Shown piece after piece: positions 1 to 9,409 of a stretch of 64,000 nucleotides of DNA. The notes below the pieces were generated by a model. That model was not told the origin of the DNA. It searched no databases and was given only the letters and a program-made list of their open reading frames with translations. This DNA comes from Kangsaoukella pontilimi (GTDB lineage Bacteria; Pseudomonadota; Alphaproteobacteria; Rhodobacterales; Rhodobacteraceae), in assembly GCF_009830125.1 (NCBI RefSeq), contig NZ_WUPT01000002.1, positions 558,001 to 622,000 of the forward strand. Direction: 5' to 3'. How positions within the stretch are numbered: the first letter of the stretch is position 1; the number at the start of each line of letters is the position of its first letter. The translations under genes were made by a program, and so were the position numbers.

Positions 1-2
1 CC

Positions 3-149
3 GTCGCGCTTAGGCTGAATCCGCCGAGGTCAGGCGGTGGTGGCAAGACCGAAAAAAGCGCTCCGGAACCCAAGGCCGCTCCCAAGGAAGATGCCCCTGA
101 GGACGACGCGCGAAGCCCGCTTCAGAAGCTCGTGGACCGGTTCCGGTGA
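3..149 (+). CDS. C-terminal end of an unidentified protein (partial)
   Basis: An open frame runs in from before the window and stops at a TGA. The visible 48 residues are rich in Pro, Ala, Lys and acidic residues and end in an LQKLVDRFR tail, which looks like a disordered linker followed by a short helix. The stop overlaps the GTG start of the next gene (GTGA), so the two are probably co-translated. No domain is visible, so I give no function. Confidence 0.55.
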   Translation, partial: VALRLNPPRSGGGGKTEKSAPEPKAAPKEDAPEDDARSPLQKLVDRFR

Positions 150-1165
150 GCGTCCGCGACGCCTTTCACGAACAGATCGCCCATTGTGAGGCATTGGGCT
201 CGCCGTTCATGGTCCGGCTCATGACGCTTCTGACCGCGCGGCTGAATAACGATACTGCCGTCGGCGCGCATGTGCTGGGCTGGGAAGGCGACCCTCGTCC
301 GGGCGCGGACGGCCTGCCGCTCAGGCTGGCAGGTGCGCTTCATGCGCTCAGGCTTGAAGGGCTGGCGCTCGATGACGTTTACCCGCCGGCAGAGGTCAGC
401 GACGATGCGCTCTGGTCGGGAATCGAAGCCGCGTTTCGCAACCATGAGACCCGTATCCTCGACTGGCTTTCCTCGCCGCCCCAGACGAACGAAGTGCGCC
501 GCTCGGCTGCTATTCTTCCGGCGCTGGCGATGCTCAGCCAGGGCGATGACAGACCGGTCGCCCTTTACGAAATCGGGGCCAGTGGCGGGCTGAACTTGCG
601 CTGCGATCAGTTCCGGATCGACGTGCCCGGTGGTTTCATCGGTCAGGCAGAGAGCCCCGTCCGGCACCGACCCGAGTGGGAGGGCAATGTACCGCCGCGT
701 GACCTTCCGAAGGTCGTGCGCCGGGGCGGCGTCGACCTTGCCCCTGTCGACCCTCTGACCGAAGCGGGGCGGCTGAGGCTCTTGTCCTATCTCTGGGCGG
801 ATCAGCCGTTCCGGATCGACCTGACCGAGGGCGCTATCGCACTTGCCCGTCAACATCCGGCGGAGATCCTGACCGGTGACGCGGCGGACGGGCTGTCGCA
901 GCTCTTGGGCACGCACCCGCCGGATGCGCGACCCGTCGTTTTCCACACCATCGCCTGGCAGTATTTCCCGCCCGAGACGAAGGCGCGCGTCCAGGAGGTG
1001 ATGGAAGCCTCGCCCGTGCCTGTCGCGCGAATCGCGATGGAGCGTGATGGCGGCAATGGCGCGCTTGTGCGCATCTGGCATGACATCAGGGAAGAGCCTG
1101 TATCGGTGGCGCGGGTCGGCTTTCACGGACAGCGAATTCGTTGGGGTGACGCCCGATCATTTTGA
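146..1165 (+). CDS. DUF2332 family protein
   Basis: This 339-residue protein fits the DUF2332 family, whose biochemical role is not established. Near residues 142-151 it has a glycine-rich segment, EIGASGGLNL, that resembles a Rossmann-type nucleotide- or SAM-binding loop. The N-terminal half is helical, and the C-terminal half contains a VVFHTIAWQYF strand region. The GTG start overlaps the stop of the upstream gene, suggesting translational coupling. An even longer open frame on the opposite strand here is a shadow of the GC-rich third codon positions. The family assignment is from recognition; a methyltransferase-like fold is only inference. Confidence 0.8.
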   Translation: MSVRDAFHEQIAHCEALGSPFMVRLMTLLTARLNNDTAVGAHVLGWEGDPRPGADGLPLRLAGALHALRLEGLALDDVYPPAEVSDDALWSGIEAAFRNHETRILDWLSSPPQTNEVRRSAAILPALAMLSQGDDRPVALYEIGASGGLNLRCDQFRIDVPGGFIGQAESPVRHRPEWEGNVPPRDLPKVVRRGGVDLAPVDPLTEAGRLRLLSYLWADQPFRIDLTEGAIALARQHPAEILTGDAADGLSQLLGTHPPDARPVVFHTIAWQYFPPETKARVQEVMEASPVPVARIAMERDGGNGALVRIWHDIREEPVSVARVGFHGQRIRWGDARSF

Positions 1166-1220
1166 CCGTCCCGCGCCGCGCGCTAGCTGTCCTGCAGGGA
1201 ACGAAAAAGGGATCAGCCCT

Positions 1221-1595
1221 GTGGAAAAGGAACCGCCGATCAACGTCCTGGGCGAGCCGCTTGAGCCGTGCTCGACGTCTCCTGTCACCGGCTTTTTTCG
1301 GGATGGCGCCTGCAATACCTGCGCCGAGGACCACGGCAGCCACACGGTCTGTGCGGTGCTGACCGCCGAGTTTCTCGCCTATTCGAAATATGTGGGTAAT
1401 GACCTGACCACGCCCCGGCCAGAGTTTCGCTTTCCGGGGCTCAAGCCCGGTGACCGATGGTGCCTCTGCGCTGGCCGTTTCCTGCAGGCGGCCGAGGAAG
1501 GCGCCGCGCCCCGGATCAACCTTGCGGCAACGCATCGCCGGGCGCTGGATATCGTACCCATCGATGTGCTCATGGATCACGCCGCGGAAGAGTGA
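1221..1595 (+). CDS. DUF2237 family protein
   Basis: A 124-residue protein of the DUF2237 family, function unknown. It carries the family's paired cysteine motifs: a GACNTC stretch near the N terminus followed by EDHGSHTVC, and a WCLCAGRF motif further on. It ends in a VLMDHA segment. I chose the GTG start because conserved sequence begins directly after it (PPINVLGEPL) and an AAGGGA-like ribosome site lies about ten bases upstream; in-frame codons further upstream run into the previous gene. Its 3' end overlaps the converging LuxR-type gene by about 19 bases. Confidence 0.82.
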   Translation: MEKEPPINVLGEPLEPCSTSPVTGFFRDGACNTCAEDHGSHTVCAVLTAEFLAYSKYVGNDLTTPRPEFRFPGLKPGDRWCLCAGRFLQAAEEGAAPRINLAATHRRALDIVPIDVLMDHAAEE

Positions 1596-2155
1596 TCGCC
1601 TGCGGTCTTGGATGCGGGTTTGTCCGGGACCGGCCCTTCATCCGCGACAAGGTCGTCAATGAACACGCTTAGAAGCTGGGCTCGTCCGCTGACACCCGCC
1701 TTCCGGTAGATCGCGGCCGTCTGCGCCTTGATTGTGCCGTCGCTGACGCCTCTCAGATCCGCGATGTCGTTGGTCGAGAAACCCTTGATCGCGAAAAGCG
1801 CTACATCCCGCTCCGCCGGTGTAAGGCCCCATTGGTCGAAATGTTCTTCCAGAACGGTCTGGAATGCGCTCCGCGCCTGCCGCAGGGATTTCTCGGCCCG
1901 CGCCGAGCGCGCCTGTGCCTGACGAAGGGCGATCACCCCGACGGCGACGCCCACCGTCAGGCCGATCGCCGCGCCGATTTCGATCAGTTCGTAGAGCTGC
2001 CAGTCGATGGGAGCGATGGGCAGGCCCAGCACCGAGATAAGGATCTGGCCGACGAAGAACACTGCGCAGAGCGCCTGAAGCACGAGGACGGCCCCAAGTA
2101 CATATTTGCGCCTGCTGCGTCCTGTCGCCCGTATCCCGTCAGCCCCGCGCCTCAT
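1577..2155 (-). CDS. Membrane-anchored LuxR-family transcriptional regulator
   Basis: This 192-residue protein has two hydrophobic helices (about residues 18-45 and 55-77), a short charged helical linker, and a C-terminal LuxR/GerE-type helix-turn-helix (about 108-165) with LTPAERDVA and the recognition segment VSDGTIKAQT. It has no receiver or autoinducer domain, so sensing must come from the membrane part or from partners. Its ATG overlaps the stop of the upstream acidic-protein gene (ATGA), so it is the third gene of that operon. It probably controls its own operon or a surface-stress response; that part is inference. Similar two-helix LuxR proteins occur in Rhodobacteraceae. Confidence 0.82.
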   Translation of the reverse strand: MRRGADGIRATGRSRRKYVLGAVLVLQALCAVFFVGQILISVLGLPIAPIDWQLYELIEIGAAIGLTVGVAVGVIALRQAQARSARAEKSLRQARSAFQTVLEEHFDQWGLTPAERDVALFAIKGFSTNDIADLRGVSDGTIKAQTAAIYRKAGVSGRAQLLSVFIDDLVADEGPVPDKPASKTAGDHSSAA

Positions 2156-2595
2156 CAGTCGTCATCGTCGCTGTCGCTATCGCTGCCCGAGTTCGAGCCA
2201 CTCCGATCCTCGCGATCGTCGTCGTCGTCACGATCATCGCGGTCGTCGTACTCGTAATCGTCGTCATACTCGTCGTCGTAATCATCATCATCATCATCGT
2301 CATCGGAGTGGCCGCCGCCCGATCCCGATGATCCGCCCTTGGCGTTCGACGTGATGATACGGATGTAGTCGCGCAGGATGACGCCGGTCGCAGGGTTCAC
2401 GACGATCTCGCGGCGATAGTCCGGTTTGGTCGCGACAAAGCGCATCCGGCCCAGAAGAGTCCGGCTGATGCGGATCTGCTGATAGCCGTCCTCTGTCAAC
2501 TCGACCACGATCCTGTCGCGCACGTTTTCGCTCTGCGCCGCGGCCACCGCGGGCGTGAGAACAAGCATCAGAGACAGGGCAAGTGCGCGAAACAT
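2155..2595 (-). CDS. Secreted aspartate-rich PepSY-like protein (downstream paralogue)
   Basis: A 146-residue protein with a Sec signal peptide (MFRALALSLML core, cleavage likely after AAA near residue 20). It has a compact domain of about 60 residues with a GYQQIRISRTL strand and an NPATGVILRD hairpin, then a Gly/Ser linker, then a tail of Asp with a few Tyr, Glu and Arg residues. The domain resembles PepSY-type modules and matches the upstream gene's domain position by position, so the two are paralogues. I chose the ATG over an upstream GTG because the signal peptide begins there. The acidic tail suggests binding of Ca2+ or other cations outside the cytoplasm (inference). Confidence 0.75.
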   Translation of the reverse strand: MFRALALSLMLVLTPAVAAAQSENVRDRIVVELTEDGYQQIRISRTLLGRMRFVATKPDYRREIVVNPATGVILRDYIRIITSNAKGGSSGSGGGHSDDDDDDDDYDDEYDDDYEYDDRDDRDDDDDREDRSGSNSGSDSDSDDDD

Positions 2596-2664
2596 GGTTT
2601 TCCAAACTTGAGGGGGCCCCTGCACGAATGCAAGAGCCCCGCCAATCAGACGACTTGGGTGGGG

Positions 2665-3153
<489 letters not shown>

Positions 3154-3240
3154 ATCAATGCTCCTTTGGGTGGGGCCACGAGACGTGACCTGAACAGGGC
3201 TGCAAACTGACGGACCCGCACCCGGACACCATTGGCATGA

Positions 3241-3293
3241 GGTTTAGGCACCGGGGAATAAACCCGGGAAATAAGGCCATAAACTCAGGTTTA
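3241..3293. promoter_or_regulatory. Putative operator region: four GGTTTA/TAAACY half-sites
   Basis: Upstream of the acidic-protein operon there are two inverted pairs. GGTTTA (3241-3246) faces TAAACC (3259-3264), and CATAAAC faces GTTTATG across four bases (3278-3295), a perfect 7-base-arm palindrome. The stretch is AT-rich compared with its surroundings. Its position fits a regulator-binding site for the minus-strand operon, possibly for the LuxR-type product of its third gene. This is inference only. Confidence 0.4.
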
Positions 3294-3310
3294 TGAGGCG
3301 CTGGAACGGA

Positions 3311-3338
3311 ACAGGGCCGCCCCTTGGGACAGCCCTGT
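3311..3338 (-). terminator. Hairpin downstream of trpB
   Basis: ACAGGGC and GCCCTGT form a 7-bp stem around a 14-base loop, starting about 27 bases past the trpB stop in its reading direction. No clear T-run follows, so it is at best a weak intrinsic terminator. Confidence 0.35.
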
Positions 3339-3364
3339 ACCTCTGGAAAGCCTTGGAAAAAGGG

Positions 3365-4597
3365 TCAGTCGGCCTCATCCATGCCCCAACCGAGCGCACG
3401 CGCCACGGTGAAGATGTCCTTGTCGCCCCGCCCGCACATGTTCATGCAGATGATGTGGTCCTTGGGCAGATCGGGCGCGATCTTGGTCACATGGGCCAGC
3501 GCGTGGCTGGGTTCGAGTGCCGGAATGATGCCCTCTGTCTCGCAGCAGAGCTGGAACGCCTCCAGCGCCTCCTTGTCGGTGATCGCGACATATTCGGCGC
3601 GGCCGATATCGTGCAGCCACGAGTGCTCGGGCCCGATGCCGGGATAGTCGAGACCGGCCGAAATCGAGAAGCCTTCGAGGATCTGGCCGTCATCGTCCTG
3701 GAGCAGGTAGGTGCGGTTGCCGTGCAGCACGCCCGGACGCCCGCCGGTGAGCGAGGCGCAGTGCTCCATCTTCTCGTTCACGCCCTTGCCGCCGGCTTCG
3801 ACGCCGATGATGCGGACGTCCTTGTCGTCGAGGAAGGGATAGAACAGGCCCATCGCGTTCGAGCCACCGCCAATTGCGGCGATTATCGTGTCGGGCAGGC
3901 GGCCTTCGGCGGCCATCATCTGTTCCTTGGCTTCCTTGCCGATGATCGACTGAAAATCGCGCACCATGGCGGGGTAGGGGTGAGGACCGGCAACGGTGCC
4001 GATGCAGTAGAAAGTGTCACGGACGTTGGTCACCCAGTCGCGGAGCGCGTCATTCATCGCATCCTTGAGCGTGCCGCGGCCAGAAGTCACCGGCACGACC
4101 TCGGCGCCCAGAAGCTTCATGCGGAAGACGTTGGGCTTCTGCCGCTCGACGTCATGGGCGCCCATGTAGACAATGCATTTCAGCCCGAACTTGGCGCAGA
4201 CGGTGGCGGTAGCCACGCCATGCTGCCCCGCGCCGGTTTCCGCGATGATCCGCGTTTTGCCCATGCGGCGCGCCAGGATGATCTGCCCGAGCACGTTGTT
4301 GATCTTGTGCGCGCCGGTGTGGTTCAACTCGTCCCGCTTGAGGTAGATCTTCGCACCGCCCAGGCGCTCCGTCAGACGCTCGGCGAAATAGAGCGGCGAG
4401 GGGCGGCCCACATAGTGGGTCCAGAGATGGTTCATCTCGTCCCAGAAGCTCTGGTCGGTCTTGGCCTTCTCGTACTCTGCTTCGAGGTCCAGGATCAGCG
4501 GCATCAGCGTTTCGCTGACGAACCGTCCGCCGAACTGTCCGAAGCGGCCGTTCTCGTCCGGGCCGGTCATGAAGGAATTGATCAGATCGTCTGGCAT
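3365..4597 (-). CDS. trpB: Tryptophan synthase beta chain
   Basis: This 410-residue enzyme condenses indole with L-serine to give tryptophan, using pyridoxal phosphate, normally as an alpha2-beta2 complex with TrpA. The PLP lysine is in HTGAHKINN (about K98), and the phosphate-binding loop is [21 protein letters not shown] at the N terminus is typical of TrpB1. The start was chosen at the ATG before PDDLINSF because a GGGGAG ribosome site sits eight bases upstream; the longer frame has no conserved extension. No trpA or trpF lies in the window, so it appears as a single gene here. Confidence 0.97.
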   Translation of the reverse strand: MPDDLINSFMTGPDENGRFGQFGGRFVSETLMPLILDLEAEYEKAKTDQSFWDEMNHLWTHYVGRPSPLYFAERLTERLGGAKIYLKRDELNHTGAHKINNVLGQIILARRMGKTRIIAETGAGQHGVATATVCAKFGLKCIVYMGAHDVERQKPNVFRMKLLGAEVVPVTSGRGTLKDAMNDALRDWVTNVRDTFYCIGTVAGPHPYPAMVRDFQSIIGKEAKEQMMAAEGRLPDTIIAAIGGGSNAMGLFYPFLDDKDVRIIGVEAGGKGVNEKMEHCASLTGGRPGVLHGNRTYLLQDDDGQILEGFSISAGLDYPGIGPEHSWLHDIGRAEYVAITDKEALEAFQLCCETEGIIPALEPSHALAHVTKIAPDLPKDHIICMNMCGRGDKDIFTVARALGWGMDEAD

Positions 4598-4811
4598 GGT
4601 GTGCTCCCCGCTTGACCGCGATGGTCTAACGGGCGGCGGCGGAGAGTCCAAGGGGCATTGAGAAAAGACGCGCAAGATTCGCTGTCCGGCGGTCCAGTGT
4701 CCGAAGACACACGACAAATGCCGAACTTGCCCTATCTCTGGAAATACCGTTGCGCAGCCGGTGTCGGATGCCTATCGGAGATCAGGATTTAAGCCGCAGG
4801 ATTTGCGACAG

Positions 4812-5081
4812 ATGAAGAAACTGACTTGCGCCCTTCTGGCGACCGGACTTCTTGCCGGTTGCGCGACCACTGGCGGTCGGGATGGCGACTTTTTCCGTGA
4901 ACTGCCCGAGGGCATGGCCGAGCTTGCCGCGCCGAACCAGGACCTCACGCGGGTGACACTTCTCGAAGAAGACAACTGCTTCTGGTACGAGCATGACGGT
5001 CCGGTCGAAACCACGCTTCTGCCTCTCAGAAGCAAACGCGGCCGCCACCTGTGTCAGGCGACGGCCGAAGAAAGCGCGTGA
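4812..5081 (+). CDS. Small predicted lipoprotein
   Basis: An 89-residue protein with a clear lipoprotein signal: MKKLTCALL start, hydrophobic core, and lipobox LAGC with the lipidated cysteine near residue 16. The mature part is about 70 residues, with ELPEGMAEL and a FWYEHDGPVETTLLPL segment followed by a cysteine. I do not recognise a family with known function. The internal ATG was chosen because the signal sequence begins there. It converges on the L,D-transpeptidase gene, with only 16 bases between the stops. Confidence 0.7.
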   Translation: MKKLTCALLATGLLAGCATTGGRDGDFFRELPEGMAELAAPNQDLTRVTLLEEDNCFWYEHDGPVETTLLPLRSKRGRHLCQATAEESA

Positions 5082-5083
5082 TC

Positions 5084-5106
5084 GCGGGCTGGCGGCGTCA
5101 GCCCGC
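5084..5106. terminator. Shared hairpin between convergent genes
   Basis: GCGGGCTG and CAGCCCGC form a perfect 8-bp stem with a 7-base loop between the lipoprotein and L,D-transpeptidase genes. It overlaps the transpeptidase stop codon. The position suits a bidirectional terminator, but there is no T-run on either side. Confidence 0.4.
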
Positions 5107-5865
5107 CAGCGTCCCGTTGACCGGGTAAAGATAGGCGCGCGCGCCGATCTCGACATTGTCGTAGAGCCCGATGATGTGCGCCATTACCATCCGCACGCAG
5201 CCCGAGCTTGCCCGTCCGCCGATCGAACGCGGCTGCGGCGTGCCGTGGATGCGCAGATAGGTGTCGCGGCGGCCTTCGAACAGATAGAAGGCGCGTGAGC
5301 CGAGCGGATTGGACGGGCCACCGTCCATGCCGTCGGCAAATTGCTCGTACTTGTGCGGTTCACGCTCGATCATGTCCTCGGTCGGTCGCCAGGTCGGCCA
5401 CTTCTTCTTGACGCGGATCGTGTAGGTGCCCGGCTCGTAAAGGTTGCCGCGCGCGATAGCGACGCCATAGCGCATCGCCGTGCCCTGCCCGTCGATGTGG
5501 TAGAGATAGCGGGCCTTGGCATCCACGTGGATATCGCCGACACGCAGGTTCGAGCGCGCCTCGACCCGCTGCGGCAGAAAGCGCGAGTGGAATCCCCAGG
5601 GATTGGTCGTGAACGGATCGTAATTGGCGGGCGTCACGCGCGCGTCCCAAGTGGACCACATGCGGCTGTTCGAGACCGGTTGGCGCACCGGTTCTTCGAT
5701 AACTTCGGCCAGTTCGGCCGCGGTGTCGCCGTCAGCGGCGGTGAGGGCCGGGTCAACTGCATCGGCGGGTAGCGTGACCTCGGCATCCTGTCCGAAAGCC
5801 GAAGTGGCGACGGGGGCCGAGAAGAGGGCGGTGGATGTCGCCAGGAAGTGGCGTCTCGTCAGCAT
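5098..5865 (-). CDS. L,D-transpeptidase (YkuD/ErfK family), exported
   Basis: A 255-residue periplasmic enzyme that forms 3-3 peptidoglycan cross-links or attaches proteins to peptidoglycan. The catalytic motif is near the C terminus: HGTPQPRSIG followed by SSGCVRM, with the nucleophilic cysteine and upstream histidine intact. The N terminus, MLTRRHFLATS, has twin arginines and a short hydrophobic core, so export through Tat is possible. I placed the start at the ATG that begins this signal. An acidic Ala/Glu linker (about residues 35-65) separates the signal from the catalytic domain. Confidence 0.9.
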   Translation of the reverse strand: MLTRRHFLATSTALFSAPVATSAFGQDAEVTLPADAVDPALTAADGDTAAELAEVIEEPVRQPVSNSRMWSTWDARVTPANYDPFTTNPWGFHSRFLPQRVEARSNLRVGDIHVDAKARYLYHIDGQGTAMRYGVAIARGNLYEPGTYTIRVKKKWPTWRPTEDMIEREPHKYEQFADGMDGGPSNPLGSRAFYLFEGRRDTYLRIHGTPQPRSIGGRASSGCVRMVMAHIIGLYDNVEIGARAYLYPVNGTLAG

Positions 5866-6025
5866 GTGGTCAAATCCTGTTTCAGCGCGCAGAATCACTA
5901 TATCTCGGTGCGGGATTCCGTCCTGTTAATGGACGGGTTTCCAGTAACAACTTCGCCAACGGCCAAGCATGGGCCGCGACTGTTGCCAGCCTGCCAACGC
6001 CGTCGGCGCTGCCGTTGTTCCAATG

Positions 6026-7051
6026 TCAGCGCGACGCGACGAACCCCATGATCTCTTTCGTGCGCGCCAAAATTGGCGCAGCAATAGCGTCAGCGCGCTC
6101 GGCACCACGGCCCAGAATGCGGTCGATTTCCGCCGGATCGGCCATGAGTCGGTTCATCTCGCCAGTGATCGGGGACAGTTTATCGACCGCCAGATCGGCC
6201 AGCATCGGCTTGAACTGCCCCCAGCCCATGCCGCCCACTTCCGACATGACGTCATCGGTCGACCGGCCGGAGAGCGCCGCGAAGATATCGACGAGGTTCC
6301 GCGCCTCGGGGCGTTCCTTCAGTCCGGCATAGTCCGAGGGCAGGGCCTCGGGGTCGGTGCGCGCCTTGCGGAACTTCTGAGCGATGGTGTCGGCATCGTC
6401 GCCCATGTTGATCCGGCTCATGTCCGAGGGATCGGATTTCGACATCTTTTTGGTGCCGTCGCGGAGGCTCATCACGCGGGTGGCGGGGCCTTCGATCACC
6501 GGCTCGGTGATGGGGAAGAAATCCACGCCGAAATCGTGGTTGAACTTGGCCGCGATGTCGCGCGTCAACTCGAGGTGCTGTTTCTGGTCTTCGCCCACGG
6601 GCACATGCGTGGCGTGATACAGCAGGATGTCCGCGGCCATCAGCGCCGGATATGCGAAGAGACCGAGCGAGGCGTTCTCGCTGTTCTTGCCCGCCTTGTC
6701 CTTCCACTGGGTCATGCGGCCCATCCAGCCCATGCGCGCCACACAGGAAAAGAGCCATCCAAGCTGGGCATGACCACTGACCTGGCTCTGGTTGAAGAGG
6801 ATCGAACGTTCGGGATCGATGCCGCTGGCGATAAAGAACGCCGCCGCCTCGCGGGTGGCCGCCGTCAGCTTGGCAGGGTCTTGCCAGACGGTGATCGCGT
6901 GCAGGTCGACCATGCAATAGATGCACTCGTGCGTTCCTGCGTTCTGCATGTCCACGAAGCGCTTGAGCGCGCCGAGATAGTTGCCGAGCGTCAGCCCGCC
7001 GGACGGCTGAATGCCGGAAAAGACGCGCGGAGTGAAAGCGGCCTCGGTCAT
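6026..7051 (-). CDS. trpS: Tryptophan--tRNA ligase
   Basis: This 341-residue class I aminoacyl-tRNA synthetase charges tRNA-Trp. The HIGH-type signature appears as [12 protein letters not shown] near residues 14-25, and the KMSKS loop as [10 protein letters not shown]. The length fits bacterial TrpRS. The start is at the ATG of [13 protein letters not shown]; the longer frame adds 13 residues without conservation. It diverges from the rhomboid-like gene, leaving 86 bases between the starts. The 160 bases between its stop and the L,D-transpeptidase start show nothing I can name. Confidence 0.96.
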   Translation of the reverse strand: MTEAAFTPRVFSGIQPSGGLTLGNYLGALKRFVDMQNAGTHECIYCMVDLHAITVWQDPAKLTAATREAAAFFIASGIDPERSILFNQSQVSGHAQLGWLFSCVARMGWMGRMTQWKDKAGKNSENASLGLFAYPALMAADILLYHATHVPVGEDQKQHLELTRDIAAKFNHDFGVDFFPITEPVIEGPATRVMSLRDGTKKMSKSDPSDMSRINMGDDADTIAQKFRKARTDPEALPSDYAGLKERPEARNLVDIFAALSGRSTDDVMSEVGGMGWGQFKPMLADLAVDKLSPITGEMNRLMADPAEIDRILGRGAERADAIAAPILARTKEIMGFVASR

Positions 7052-7137
7052 GGGTCGATCCTTTGTTTCGCGGTGGATTTTCGCGTCCACGCGGCTTACC
7101 GAGAGGGGGCAGGCCCGTCAAGAAAGGCAATCGCACG

Positions 7138-7827
7138 ATGTCCGACCGAGAAGAGATGCAGCCGCTGGTCAACCCGTTGCCCCCTGCGGTGGCGGCACTG
7201 GCGCTCGCCATCTTTGCGGTCGAGGTCGTGCTGTCGGCAGGCGCGCGCGGGTATGTCGGCGGGGCGGGCGGTGTTGGTTGGCGGCTTGAGACGATCCGGG
7301 AATTCGCCTTCTTCGCTCCGGTTCTGGAGGCCATGATCGAAACCGGGCAGTGGCCGCCCGAACATCTGGCGCGCTTCGTGACCTATCCGTTTGTGCATTA
7401 CGGCTTCGTTCATGCGCTGATGGTGATCGTCTTCCTGCTGGCCCTTGGCAAGCTCGTGGGCGAGGTCTTCGGCAATTTCGCCGTGCTTGTCCTGTTCGTG
7501 GCCTGCGGAGCCTTCGGGGCGTTGGTCTTTGCCGGGCTGACCGGTGATCCGCGCCCGCTCGTCGGCGGCTATCCGTCGGTCTACGGGCTGATCGGGGCCT
7601 ACACTTTCCTTTTGTGGACAAGCTATGGCGCGGCGGGTCAGAACCAGTATCGCGCCTTCACGCTGATCGGCTTGCTCCTCGGTATCCAGCTTGTGTTCGG
7701 TGCCTTGTTTGGAGGCACATACGACTGGGTTGCCGAGATCGCCGGCTTCGCCATGGGCTTTGCTTTGACCCCGGTTCTGGCGCGTGGTGGGTTTCGGAGG
7801 CTATTGGCGCGCCTTCGGCAGCGATAG
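7138..7827 (+). CDS. Rhomboid-fold membrane protein lacking the catalytic residues
   Basis: This 229-residue protein has about six membrane helices arranged like a rhomboid protease, but the active site appears lost. The HxxxN-type helix reads HYGFVHALMVI, with Val96 where the oxyanion Asn belongs. The GASG serine loop reads GGYPSVYGLIG, with Tyr145 at the serine position and Pro after it. The last-helix AHxGGF motif reads AEIAGF, with Glu200 for the histidine. An AAAGG ribosome site precedes the chosen ATG. I call it a pseudo-rhomboid; Ser147 two residues away could confuse automated calls. Confidence 0.78.
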   Translation: MSDREEMQPLVNPLPPAVAALALAIFAVEVVLSAGARGYVGGAGGVGWRLETIREFAFFAPVLEAMIETGQWPPEHLARFVTYPFVHYGFVHALMVIVFLLALGKLVGEVFGNFAVLVLFVACGAFGALVFAGLTGDPRPLVGGYPSVYGLIGAYTFLLWTSYGAAGQNQYRAFTLIGLLLGIQLVFGALFGGTYDWVAEIAGFAMGFALTPVLARGGFRRLLARLRQR

Positions 7828-7834
7828 TCAGAGG

Positions 7835-9409
7835 TTACCGGCGGAAGGCGGCCTTGAGATCGCTCTTCTGAAACGCGCCGATTGCCAATCCGACCGTCGC
7901 ATAAACGGCGATACCGATTGAGACCAGAATGGCCAGCCCCACGAACTTGAGACCGGGTGTCTCGATCAGCGGCGACAGGGTGAACTGTCCCACCCAAAGC
8001 GCCGCGCCCATGACGGCCGACGCGCCTACGATCCGCCAGACCCGTTTGCGGAAACGTTCGTCCGTGACGGCGGCGTCTCCCATGGCGCGCGATCCGCGCC
8101 AGAGCAGGAACAGCATCGCCCAACCCGCTATCGTCGTGCCGATGGCGGCGGCCATGAAGCCGATGACGGGGGCGAGACCTATCGCGACGCCGGCATTCAC
8201 GAAGAGCGCCACGAGCGCGTAGAGAAACGGGCGCTTCGTGTCTTCCCGCGCGAAGTAAAGCGGCTGCACAACCTTCTGCAGAACGAAGGCCGGCAGGCCA
8301 AGCCCGTATATGGCGCAGGCGAGTGCCGTGGCCGCTGTATCGTCTGCCCCGAAAGCACCTCGCTGGAACAGGACTTCGACCAGCGTGACCGGAATGACCA
8401 GAAGCGCGACGGCGGACGGGACGGCCAGAGCCAGCGACATCTCGCCCGCCCTGTTGAAGGCGTTCTTGCCGCCTGCCGTGTCCTCGGCCTGCAGGCGACG
8501 TGAAAGGTCGGGCAGAAGCACGATACCGATAGCGATGCCGACGACTCCGAGGGGAAGTTGGTACAGACGGTCGGCATAGCTGAGCCAGGCGATGGCGCTG
8601 TCGAAAAAGCTGGCCACCTGTCGGCCCACCAGCAAGTTCACCTGCACCACGCCGCCTGCCAGCGCGGCAGGGGCGGCGATCACGGCAAGGCGTTTCAGCT
8701 CCGGTGTCCAGACCGGGCGTTTGGGTCTGAGGGGGAAGCCCGCGCGCGCGGCCGCCCACCAGACCAGCGCCAGCTGCGCGATTCCAGCCACGACGACTCC
8801 CACCGCGAGCGCGGAGCCGAAGGCCGCACCGTCCTGCGCAGGGTTGATGAAGGTGCCGGTGATCACGCCGGTTTCCACGCCGATCATCGTCCCGATCAGG
8901 ATGATATTGAGAAGAACAGGTGCCGCGGCCGCAGCGATGAACCGGCCGGACGCGTTCAGGACGCCTGACAAGAGCGCGGCGAGAGAGATGAACAGGATGT
9001 AGACGAAAACGATCCGGCCAAGCGTGACGGTCATCTCGAAGCGCGGATCGCCCACGAAGCCCGACGCCATCGCCAAAACGAGCCAGGGCATGAAGATGGT
9101 GGCGAGGATCGTGAACAGGATCAGGATCGCCGCCAGACCTGCGAATGCGTCCCGCGCGAAGGACTGCGCGCCCTCGCCAGCTTGCAGCTTTTTCGAGAAC
9201 ATCGGCACGAATGCCATGTTGAACGCCCCTTCCGCGAAGAAGCGACGGAACATGTTCGGAAGTGCGAAGGCCACCAGGAACGCCTCGGCCACCGGGCCAG
9301 TGCCCATCCATGCGGCGATCAGGATGTCCCGGATAAACCCGAATATCCGGCTGAGCAGGGTCCAGAGACCCACAGTCATGAAACCCCGCGCCAGCCCGAT
9401 GGGTGCCAT
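7835..9409 (-). CDS. murJ: Lipid II flippase MurJ
   Basis: A 524-residue inner-membrane protein of the MOP superfamily that flips undecaprenyl-linked peptidoglycan precursor to the periplasm. Hydrophobic segments fit about 14 helices. The N-terminal block is typical of MurJ: RIFGFIRDI, then AFLVAFALPNMFRRFFAEGAF. Its ATG overlaps the glnD stop (ATGA), giving a glnD-murJ pair with likely translational coupling. It ends seven bases from the convergent rhomboid-like gene. No truncation is seen. Confidence 0.95.
   Translation of the reverse strand: MAPIGLARGFMTVGLWTLLSRIFGFIRDILIAAWMGTGPVAEAFLVAFALPNMFRRFFAEGAFNMAFVPMFSKKLQAGEGAQSFARDAFAGLAAILILFTILATIFMPWLVLAMASGFVGDPRFEMTVTLGRIVFVYILFISLAALLSGVLNASGRFIAAAAAPVLLNIILIGTMIGVETGVITGTFINPAQDGAAFGSALAVGVVVAGIAQLALVWWAAARAGFPLRPKRPVWTPELKRLAVIAAPAALAGGVVQVNLLVGRQVASFFDSAIAWLSYADRLYQLPLGVVGIAIGIVLLPDLSRRLQAEDTAGGKNAFNRAGEMSLALAVPSAVALLVIPVTLVEVLFQRGAFGADDTAATALACAIYGLGLPAFVLQKVVQPLYFAREDTKRPFLYALVALFVNAGVAIGLAPVIGFMAAAIGTTIAGWAMLFLLWRGSRAMGDAAVTDERFRKRVWRIVGASAVMGAALWVGQFTLSPLIETPGLKFVGLAILVSIGIAVYATVGLAIGAFQKSDLKAAFRR

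Noticed and set aside
122-1126. Long minus-strand open frame opposite the DUF2332 gene
   Set aside because: It is antisense to a recognised family and has Arg/His-rich composition typical of GC-biased shadow frames.
3293-4615. 440-codon plus-strand frame opposite trpB
   Set aside because: It covers trpB exactly and shows no conserved motif; its length is a codon-bias artefact.
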